Origin: an uncultured Ilumatobacter sp.
GTDB taxonomy: Bacteria; Actinomycetota; Acidimicrobiia; Acidimicrobiales; Ilumatobacteraceae
Direction of reading: 5' to 3'
NCBI GenBank assembly: GCA_937905835.1
Contig: CALCXK010000049.1
Location: 1 to 14,381 of the forward strand
Length of the DNA stretch: 14,381 nucleotides
The first letter of the stretch is position 1. Every line of letters begins with the position of its first letter. This document shows positions 9,011 to 14,381 of the stretch, piece after piece. A program made the position numbers and the translations under genes. The notes beneath the pieces were generated by a model. The model had not been told where the DNA came from. It searched no databases and worked only from the letters and a program-made list of their open reading frames with translations.

Positions 9011-10393
9011 TCAGGCCGATGCCGATTGGGCTTCGGTCCATGCGCCGTAACCGCCGATGATGTCCGAGACATCGTCGAATCCGGCTTGACGAAGCACGCT
9101 GGCTGCGACCGATGATCGGTAGCCCCCGGCGCAGTAGACAACGGTCGGTGCCGTCGGGTCGAGTTCGTCGAGGCGGCCTGGAAGCTGACCCACCGCGATG
9201 GTAGACGCTCCGGGAATCGTGCCGTGCTCGACCTCGCCGGGATTGCGAATGTCGACGAGCTGCAAGCCATCGATGTCGTTGCGCCGGGCGGCGAACTCGG
9301 ATGCGGTCAACCGTGAAGCCCGAACGACACGATCAGGATTGTCGGCCATCACTATCAGGGGGAAGTGCAGGAAGCCGGTGACGCGATCGAACCCGATCCG
9401 GGCGAGTCGATTCTTGGCTTCGCGTTCGAAACCGTCGTCGACAACGACGACGATGTCGACGTCATCAGGAACGACCGAGCCTGCGAATTCGGCGTAGCGA
9501 CCGTTCAGTCCGACATTGATCGATCCGACGAGGTGACCGCGAGCGAAATCTTCGGGGTCGCGCCCGTCGATGATCATCGCTCCATCGGCGACGAGTTGAT
9601 CGAAGGCGTCGAGGTCGAGCGCAGCAGGGACAGCGTGCTCGTCAAGGAGCGGGCGGTCTTGACGGTTCAGGACCGCGTCGTAGAGGAAGTAGCCCGGCGC
9701 AGGCGGCTGCCCCTCAGTCACCAAGTCGAAGAACATTTGTTTATTGTCGGCGAGGAGCGCGTAGTTGGAGATGCGTTGCTCACCGATCGTCGACCAGGTA
9801 TCGGTCGACAGGTTTTTCCCACAGGCACTTCCGGCTCCGTGAGCGGGGTACACACGCGTGGCGTCGGGCAGCGTCATCAACTGGTTGTGCAGACTGTCGT
9901 AGAGCTGGTCGGCCAGCTCCTCTCGCGTGACTCCGATCGACGACAGCAGGTCCGGGCGGCCGACGTCGCCAATAAAGAGCGTGTCACCGGTCAGCACCGC
10001 ATGTGGTTCAGCATCGTTCGAGTGCTCCCACACGACGATGCTGATCGACTCGGGCGTGTGCCCGGGCGTGTGGCGGATCTCGAGGACAACGTCACCGAGT
10101 TCGATCCGTTCACCGTGGTCAAGCTTGCGTATCTCGAACTCGGTTTTGGCGACCGACGAGTAGGCGATCTCGGCGCCAGTGGCGGCGGCGAGTTCGAGGT
10201 GACCGGACAGGAAGTCGGCGTGGAAGTGTGTTTCGATGACCAGCTCGATGGTGAGGCCGACCGCAGCAGCATCGCTGACGTATTCGGCGATATCACGGCG
10301 TGGGTCGATAACGGCAGCTCGGCCGCTTGCCTCGTCACCAATCAGGTACGAGGCCTGGGAGAGGCAGTCGAGGTAGTACTGCGTGAAGATCAT
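9011..10393 (-). CDS. Persulfide dioxygenase-rhodanese fusion (CstB-like)
   Basis: The N-terminal 240 residues are a metallo-beta-lactamase-fold persulfide dioxygenase: THFHADFLSGH (55-65), TPGHTPES (109-116, His112), TGDTLFIGDVGRPDL (135-149, Asp137) and YPAHGAGSACG (182-192, His185 and Cys191). This domain oxidises glutathione or other persulfides to sulfite with a mononuclear iron. Two rhodanese-fold domains follow. The first (about 263-358) has VVDDGFE where the catalytic Cys loop should be, so it is a pseudo-rhodanese. The second (about 363-455) keeps CAGGYRS with Cys421 and should transfer sulfane sulfur. This dioxygenase/pseudo-rhodanese/rhodanese order matches CstB, which makes thiosulfate from persulfides. 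ATG 10393 overlaps the upstream rhodanese stop by 4 nt. Confidence 0.93.
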   Translation of the reverse strand: MIFTQYYLDCLSQASYLIGDEASGRAAVIDPRRDIAEYVSDAAAVGLTIELVIETHFHADFLSGHLELAAATGAEIAYSSVAKTEFEIRKLDHGERIELGDVVLEIRHTPGHTPESISIVVWEHSNDAEPHAVLTGDTLFIGDVGRPDLLSSIGVTREELADQLYDSLHNQLMTLPDATRVYPAHGAGSACGKNLSTDTWSTIGEQRISNYALLADNKQMFFDLVTEGQPPAPGYFLYDAVLNRQDRPLLDEHAVPAALDLDAFDQLVADGAMIIDGRDPEDFARGHLVGSINVGLNGRYAEFAGSVVPDDVDIVVVVDDGFEREAKNRLARIGFDRVTGFLHFPLIVMADNPDRVVRASRLTASEFAARRNDIDGLQLVDIRNPGEVEHGTIPGASTIAVGQLPGRLDELDPTAPTVVYCAGGYRSSVAASVLRQAGFDDVSDIIGGYGAWTEAQSASA

Positions 10394-10707
10394 CGCGAGA
10401 CCTGCGCGAATGCACCGGGGTAGGCGAGCATGCCTCCGTCGAGGTTCACCACGTCGCCGAAGCCTGCGCCGCTGAGGAACTCGGCGGCCTGGCTACTGCG
10501 CCCGCCGCTTCGACACACCACGACGGTGCGCTTCTTGGGATCGAGTTGTCGAACGCGGTTCGCAAGTTCGCCGAGGGGGATGTTGATGGCTCCCTCGATT
10601 GCACCTGTGGCAACCTCGTCGGGTTGGCGGACATCGATCAACTGGCTGTCCGGCCCGATCACGGACGCGTAGTTGCTGACTGGATGGTTGCGGTACATCA
10701 TGTTCAC
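10390..10707 (-). CDS. Single-domain rhodanese sulfurtransferase
   Basis: The 105-residue protein is one rhodanese domain: LIDVRQPDEVATGAIEGAINIP (about 23-44, cited by its ends), then VVVCRSGGRSS (62-72) with the sulfur-carrying Cys65 in a six-residue CRSGGR loop. It should shuttle sulfane sulfur between thiols or to the following persulfide dioxygenase. GTG 10707 overlaps the preceding stop (GTGA). ATG codons at 10701 and 10698 are also possible, and a GGCGG-like site fits ATG 10701 well. The C-terminus overlaps the dioxygenase start by 4 nt, so the pair is probably made in fixed proportion. Confidence 0.9.
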   Translation of the reverse strand: MNMMYRNHPVSNYASVIGPDSQLIDVRQPDEVATGAIEGAINIPLGELANRVRQLDPKKRTVVVCRSGGRSSQAAEFLSGAGFGDVVNLDGGMLAYPGAFAQVSR

Positions 10708-11315
10708 ACCGCCTTGCGCATCTCGGTCAGGACCGCGTCGACATCGCAGCCGCGACCTTTGTTGTACGGAAGCTTGCCGAGGGCGTTGCCCATCGCGCAG
10801 GTGTTACTGACCGCCGAGAATGTCAGCCCGGCAGCAACGCCTCCGGCCAACCATTTCGCCTTGGGGGCGACGATCGAGGCCAAAATGCCGACGAGGGAGA
10901 TCGACCCAGCAACGAGGCGAACCTGACGGTCCATGGCCCACGTCTGAGACGAGCCGCGCACAACGTCACCGCCGGATGCAAGCCATGCGTCGAGGCCACC
11001 GTCGAGCAGGTGCAGGCGCTGCTTGCCAGCGCCCGCCAGCTTGCCGTGGGCTTGGTCCGCTCGAGCCCCTGACTTGCACACTAGGACCACGGGATGATCG
11101 AGTTCGGCGAGGTCGCGGGCGTGCTCGGCGAGCGTGTCGAGCGGGACGTTGTACGACCCCGGGATGTGGACACTGTCGAACTCGCCGCCGGTACGGACGT
11201 CGAGGACCCTGATCAACGGATCATCGTTGATCAGTTGACGAAGCTTCGACGAGTCGATCACATCGGTCGCGGCAATGTCGGGTGCGGGGCTGGATGAGAG
11301 CGTGGAGTTGGTCAT
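10704..11315 (-). CDS. Membrane rhodanese with C-terminal DUF2892-type hairpin (YgaP-like)
   Basis: Residues 22-118 form a rhodanese domain with VLDVRTGGEF (37-46) and VLVCKSGARA (77-86), catalytic Cys80. Residues about 131-172 form two hydrophobic helices (QVRLVAGSISLVGILASIVA and KWLAGGVAAGLTFSAVS), followed by a conserved-looking NTCAMGNALGKLPYN tail (171-185) with Cys173. This order is that of YgaP, an inner-membrane sulfurtransferase. The ATG has a good ribosome site, AAAGGA at 11328-11323, 7 nt upstream. It sits 38 nt after tauE and overlaps the next rhodanese by 4 nt. It may collect sulfane sulfur at the membrane next to the transporter. Confidence 0.9.
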   Translation of the reverse strand: MTNSTLSSSPAPDIAATDVIDSSKLRQLINDDPLIRVLDVRTGGEFDSVHIPGSYNVPLDTLAEHARDLAELDHPVVLVCKSGARADQAHGKLAGAGKQRLHLLDGGLDAWLASGGDVVRGSSQTWAMDRQVRLVAGSISLVGILASIVAPKAKWLAGGVAAGLTFSAVSNTCAMGNALGKLPYNKGRGCDVDAVLTEMRKAV

Positions 11316-11353
11316 GGGTGGGTCCTTTGAATTGGAGACGATGGGTTCTTGGA

Positions 11354-12193
11354 TCAGGCGGTCAGGATGGTGGAGGCGGCGGTGTAGAAGGCAACGACGC
11401 CGAGCATGAGGGCGAAGGCGCGGGTGAGCCGGTCGGCGTCGATGCCTTTTGAGATGCGCGTACCGACGACGACGCCGACGGTGACGGTGACGAGGAACGG
11501 ACCAACGACGGCCCAGTCGAAGCCGAGGTCCCCTGAGCGCATCGCGAGTGCGATCGACGCGTTGATGACGATGACGACCAACGATGTTCCGATGGCCTGT
11601 TTGGCCGGGAACTTGAGCAGCAAGGTGAGGGCCGGGACGGCAGCGAAGCCACCTCCGACGCCGAAGAGGCCCGTCAGTAGCCCGACTGTCGTTGCGGCGC
11701 CAGCGAGCTTGGCGATGGCCGATGCCGACAGGTCAAGGCGGGGCTTCACGGAGACCCGTTCCTTTGTCGCAACACCGGCGTCGTCGGCAATCTGGCGGTG
11801 CTCGGCGACTTGTTCGCTCGGAGGTTCAGACTTGTCGATACTGCGGTACATCCGGACAGCGACGAAGACGATGAGCGCCGAGAAGGCGAGCAGTAGCGCG
11901 TTCTCGTCCAATGAGCGATTCACGAGCAAGCCGATCCGCGAACCGAAGATCCCGGCGGCGCCAAAGGCAATGCCCGCTCTGAGGCGCACGTTGCCGTTGC
12001 GGAAGTGGCTGACGACGCCGAACGCCGACGCGACGCCGACCACGAGCAATGACGCAGTCGTGGCATCCTGCGCCTGCAGGCCAGCCACGAACACAAGGAT
12101 CGGAACAGCAAGCGTCGATCCGCCGCCTCCGAGCGCGCCGAGCGACAGCCCGACCAGGAGGCCCAGTGCGACGGCGATGATCTCGCCGGTCAT
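11354..12193 (-). CDS. TauE/SafE-family sulfite/anion exporter
   Basis: The 279-residue protein is an integral membrane transporter with about eight hydrophobic helices in two related halves. The first half opens with GLSLGALGGGGSTLAVP (15-31) and the second with GLLTGLFGVGGGFAAVP (about 174-190). These paired glycine-rich motifs are the signature of the TauE/SafE family. A charged cytoplasmic-type loop (about 115-155) joins the halves. Family members move sulfite, sulfonates or other organic anions. Placed first in an operon with rhodaneses and a persulfide dioxygenase, whose product is sulfite or thiosulfate, it is most likely a sulfite or thiosulfate exporter. The ATG has GAGG 6 nt upstream. 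The substrate is inferred from context. Confidence 0.9.
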   Translation of the reverse strand: MTGEIIAVALGLLVGLSLGALGGGGSTLAVPILVFVAGLQAQDATTASLLVVGVASAFGVVSHFRNGNVRLRAGIAFGAAGIFGSRIGLLVNRSLDENALLLAFSALIVFVAVRMYRSIDKSEPPSEQVAEHRQIADDAGVATKERVSVKPRLDLSASAIAKLAGAATTVGLLTGLFGVGGGFAAVPALTLLLKFPAKQAIGTSLVVIVINASIALAMRSGDLGFDWAVVGPFLVTVTVGVVVGTRISKGIDADRLTRAFALMLGVVAFYTAASTILTA

Positions 12194-12350
12194 GCCGAGC
12201 CTCGAGTCGTCAGATACAAGGAGGACCGCGAAGGTTTCTTCATGATGGTTCAGGGATCACTATATCCGGATGTCCGTACAAATAGCTAGAGGAGGAATTG
12301 GCGCCAGGCATATCTCTCAATTCGACAGCCGAGAAGCTGTCCGCTCGGAA
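12194..12350. other. Intergenic region with a possible promoter of the sulfur operon
   Basis: The region lies between the 3' end of the small basic gene and tauE, both on the minus strand. On the minus strand TATAGT (12264-12259) is a good -10 element but has no clear -35 at normal spacing. It overlaps an 8-bp palindrome ATCCGGAT (12264-12271), a possible repressor site. A hairpin GACAGC/GCTGTC (12324-12341, 6-nt loop) lies just after the upstream gene's stop and competes with CCGAG/CTCGG (12329-12348); it lacks a U-tract, so any terminator role is weak. Confidence 0.3.
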
Positions 12351-12668
12351 TCAGCGGTCGTTGTCGCGCTTCTTTGGCGGCGCCTTGAACGGTGCCTCGA
12401 TGAGCATCTCGAACCGTTCATCGTCGGGCTGGTTTGGCTCGTTCATCTTCTGCAAGTACTTCTTGAGCGCAGCGCGACCTGCGATGACATGGTCACCCTT
12501 GGCTCCGACTGAACGCGCGAGCGCATCTTTCGCCTTGCCTACCCGTTCCTTGCGCGTGGCCCGTTCGGCCTCACTGAAGATGCGGGGCTGCTTGTTGACC
12601 TTCGCAGCGGCTGCTGCGCGCCGCTTGGCTTCGGATTCCTGCAGTGGGGTCAGCTTCTGATTCGACAT
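12351..12668 (-). CDS. Small basic helical protein of unknown function
   Basis: I do not recognise the family. From ATG 12668 the protein has 105 residues, rich in Lys, Arg and Ala, and lacks hydrophobic segments or a signal peptide. An alanine/lysine helix (EAKRRAAAAAKVNKQ, about 12-26) is followed by a charged stretch (SEAERATRKERVGKAKDALAR), then VGAKGDHVIAGRAALKKYLQKM and a basic PPKKRDNDR end. The composition suggests nucleic-acid or ribosome binding, but nothing proves it. The frame stays open upstream to an ATG at 12833, giving 160 residues; that extra part is Pro/Arg-rich and unlike the rest, so the shorter start is preferred even though no strong ribosome site precedes it. It is a single gene, divergent from the GNAT-AAA gene. 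Confidence 0.6.
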   Translation of the reverse strand: MSNQKLTPLQESEAKRRAAAAAKVNKQPRIFSEAERATRKERVGKAKDALARSVGAKGDHVIAGRAALKKYLQKMNEPNQPDDERFEMLIEAPFKAPPKKRDNDR

Positions 12669-12919
12669 GAGACACAAACCGTACAAGCGCAGTGGTCCAA
12701 GTTGCGAAAAAGGGCCGTGCCATCGGCGGTACGCGGTGAGGACAGATGGCCCTGTCGGCGCCATCGGCGGCTCGAGATTTGAGTGCCGAACGCTGCTTGC
12801 GGGCCGGTAAGTGCGCAACGATCTGGTCTGCACGAGGCTCTTGCGGTCCCCTCACGGCTGATCGTTTGATCCTGGAGCTTGACCATCCACAAGCCTCAAG
12901 GCTGTCCTAAAGTCCGGAG
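12669..12919. other. Divergent intergenic region, 251 nt
   Basis: It separates the small basic gene from the GNAT-AAA gene. It holds an 11-bp direct repeat GCCATCGGCGG (12719-12729 and 12760-12770) and an inverted pair GATGGC/GCCATC (12745-12765). On the plus strand TAAAGT (12908-12913) is a -10-like element placed 7 nt before the next ATG; TTGACC (12879-12884) is too far from it to be a standard -35. I see no RNA gene here. Confidence 0.3.
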
Positions 12920-14188
12920 ATGGTATGGACGGTCCGGATCTCCGAAGCGAACGATATGCCCAACATTATTCGGCTCATCGAGCGGGCTCGGAGCGCCGAA
13001 ACAGTTCACGTCGAACTGAGCGAAGTTGTCGCTGACCTGAGGTTGCCGAAAACAAATATTGTTGCTTGCGTTGGCGACTCGATCGTCGCCGTCCTCGTCG
13101 GCCGATGCGAAGGCGATATCGGTCGTATCGTCGCCATCGCGATCGCTCCGGAGTGGCGGAACAAAGGCATCGGCTCGGCGTTGATTGGACGTGCCGAAGC
13201 CGCATTTCTGAAAGAAGGCTGTCAACGCATCGTCGCACTCCTCACCGAGAATCAGGTCGGTGCTGCTGCGCTCATTAATCGGGGTTTCGAAGTCACGCCG
13301 AACCTGGCGCTGTATGAAAAAGACGAGCCCCTTCGTCCTACCGCGTTCTCGATTCTCGAACGCTGGAACGGCGAGCTGATCGATCAGTCTCGATGGGAAT
13401 CTTTCTCCGGGCTGACGATGCAGCGTGACATCGTTGAACAACGGCTGTTGGCGCCGTTAATCGAGGCCGACTTGGCCAGCCACTTCGGTGTGATCGCGCC
13501 ATCGGCCATGCTGTTGTTTGGTCCACCCGGAACCGGAAAGACTTCGTTCGCAAAAGCCATCGCGGGACGGCTGGGCTGGCCTTTCGTTGAGCTCCTGCCC
13601 TCGAAGCTCGGTGCACACGGGGCGGCGATGATGGCCGACGAACTCGGGCGGGCCTTCGACGATCTGCTTGCGCTCGAACACGTGGTGGTGTTCATCGATG
13701 AAGTCGACGACATCGCCAGCTCTCGGGCCGCACGACCCGAAACGCAAGCCGTCGTCAATGAACTGCTGAAGGCGATGGTGCGAGTGCGCGAGGCGCCGGG
13801 CCGGCTCTTGGTGTGCGCAACGAACTCGATCGCCGCCCTCGATCCCGCTGTCGTCCGTCCCGGTCGATTCGACCTCGTGATTCCCATAGGACCACCAGAT
13901 CCTGACGCACGCCTTGCATTACTTAACGACATGCTCGGAGCGATTCCGGGGTCGGCGATTGACCCACAGGCGATGGTCGAGCCGACCGATGGTTTGACCC
14001 CCGCCGATATCGCGAGTGCCATTCAACGAGCGGCCGCCGGGGCGTTCCGATCTGTTCGTCAGGGCGATGCGACAGCCACCATCACGAACAGTGATCTCAT
14101 TGCTGCGATTGACTCGACCGTGCCCACAATTTCCGAGGCCGGTCGAGCCGACTTCGTCGCAGAGTCCGAGCGGTTTAGCCGGCTCTAA
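12920..14188 (+). CDS. GNAT acetyltransferase fused to an AAA+ ATPase
   Basis: The 422-residue protein has two complete domains. Residues 3-135 form a GNAT fold: the start VRISEANDMPNIIRLI, then IGRIVAIAIAPEWRNKGIGSALI (about 67-89, cited by its ends) with the acetyl-CoA loop RNKGIG (80-85), and a C-terminal ENQVGAAALINRGFE (110-124). Residues 160-400 form a classical AAA module: Walker A GPPGTGKT (201-208), Walker B VVVFIDEVDD (255-264), sensor-1 Asn302 in CATNS, RPGRFD (313-318) with arginine fingers, and a sensor-2-like GLTPADI (358-364). It most resembles the FtsH/Cdc48/katanin branch. No protease domain or membrane helix is present. The start ATG has GGAG directly against it, too close for a ribosome site, and a -10-like TAAAGT 7 nt upstream, so the mRNA may be leaderless. 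Function unknown; an ATP-driven remodeller that modifies or is controlled by acetylation is possible. Confidence 0.9.
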   Translation: MVWTVRISEANDMPNIIRLIERARSAETVHVELSEVVADLRLPKTNIVACVGDSIVAVLVGRCEGDIGRIVAIAIAPEWRNKGIGSALIGRAEAAFLKEGCQRIVALLTENQVGAAALINRGFEVTPNLALYEKDEPLRPTAFSILERWNGELIDQSRWESFSGLTMQRDIVEQRLLAPLIEADLASHFGVIAPSAMLLFGPPGTGKTSFAKAIAGRLGWPFVELLPSKLGAHGAAMMADELGRAFDDLLALEHVVVFIDEVDDIASSRAARPETQAVVNELLKAMVRVREAPGRLLVCATNSIAALDPAVVRPGRFDLVIPIGPPDPDARLALLNDMLGAIPGSAIDPQAMVEPTDGLTPADIASAIQRAAAGAFRSVRQGDATATITNSDLIAAIDSTVPTISEAGRADFVAESERFSRL

Positions 14189-14276
14189 CCGGCACCCGGT
14201 CGGATAATGGCCCCGCTGAAAGGTAGGTGACCATCCGCCGGTCGTTGGCGTGGCTCGCGTTTGATCGCTCGTGCGG

Positions 14277-14349
14277 CGCCCCTGGCAGGAATCGAACCTG
14301 CGACACACGGTTTAGGAAACCGATGCTCTATCCACTGAGCTACAGAGGC
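14277..14349 (-). tRNA. tRNA-Arg (anticodon CCT)
   Basis: On the minus strand the acceptor arms GCCTCTG (14349-14343) and CAGGGGC (14284-14278) pair over seven positions with one G-U. A D-arm GCTC/GAGC, an anticodon loop TTCCTAA giving anticodon CCT, and a T-arm GCAGG-TTCGATT-CCTGC follow in order. The anticodon stem has a U-U at its outer pair (27-43). The discriminator is G (14277) and CCA is not encoded. It decodes AGG, a rare codon in high-GC genomes. tRNA genes are frequent integration targets, but no integrase or direct repeat is visible here. Confidence 0.95.
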
Positions 14350-14381
14350 GGGGCCGGCGCGAAAGGTGGGAGAAAACCCCC

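Noticed and set aside
11406..12245. A 279-codon plus-strand frame opposite the TauE/SafE gene
   Set aside because: The Ser/Thr/Pro/Arg-rich translation is typical of a shadow frame, and the minus strand has the paired glycine-rich transporter motifs.
12288..12660. A strong plus-strand ribosome-site-like AGAGGAGG (about 12288-12295) followed by open frames from 12270 and 12298
   Set aside because: Both frames run antisense through the small basic gene with shadow-type composition; I found no domain. The purine-rich site may be chance.
12719..12770. The 11-bp direct repeat GCCATCGGCGG as a possible mobile-element or CRISPR-like repeat
   Set aside because: Only two copies, no regular array, no transposase and no cas genes in the window.
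13384..14022. A 212-codon minus-strand frame opposite the AAA domain
   Set aside because: The plus strand carries Walker A, Walker B and arginine fingers in order; the minus translation has no motif.
14178..14193. Hairpin GCCGG-CTCTAA-CCGGC at the stop codon of the GNAT-AAA gene
   Set aside because: Only five pairs and no T-tract follows; not convincing as an intrinsic terminator.
14277..14381. tRNA-Arg as an integration site of a mobile element
   Set aside because: No integrase, no repeated tRNA 3' end and no compositional break is visible in the window.

Overview
The window is high-GC DNA with ATG and GTG starts and many 4-nt stop/start overlaps (ATGA or GTGA). It looks like an actinobacterial chromosome. 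The gene families, and especially the fossil HalD/BesD/ArpA-type oxygenase, suggest Acidimicrobiia (Ilumatobacter-like), but that placement is an inference.

Region 1 (1-768) is a decayed border. It holds the last residues of a plus-strand cell-surface domain protein, a possible second fragment of the same domain type, and a minus-strand 2-oxoglutarate/Fe(II) oxygenase pseudogene. The pseudogene has lost its iron-binding core, carries a frameshift and lacks its C-terminus.

Region 2 (778-7960) is a histidine-utilisation locus. hutU, a peptide deformylase gene (def), hutF and hutI form one minus-strand operon in which every junction overlaps. Divergently, an IclR-family regulator overlaps hutH by 4 nt. 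Together they convert histidine to urocanate (HutH), imidazolone propionate (HutU), formiminoglutamate (HutI) and N-formylglutamate (HutF). The expected last enzyme, N-formylglutamate deformylase (HutG), is not in the window. Its slot holds a catalytically intact peptide deformylase, which I propose as a replacement for HutG. The short divergent region contains two spaced dyads that look like IclR operators.

Region 3 (7961-8947) holds a remnant of a glyoxalase/VOC protein and a class I glutamine amidotransferase.

Region 4 (9011-12193) is a minus-strand reactive-sulfur module: a TauE/SafE transporter, a membrane rhodanese of YgaP type, a single-domain rhodanese, and a persulfide dioxygenase with a pseudo-rhodanese and an active rhodanese (CstB-like). 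The three soluble or rhodanese genes overlap by 4 nt. The layout recalls the staphylococcal cst operon, but no sulfide:quinone reductase and no CsoR/CstR-type repressor are in the window.

Region 5 (12351-14349) holds a small basic protein of unknown function, an unusual single-chain fusion of a GNAT acetyltransferase to an AAA+ ATPase, and a minus-strand tRNA-Arg(CCT).
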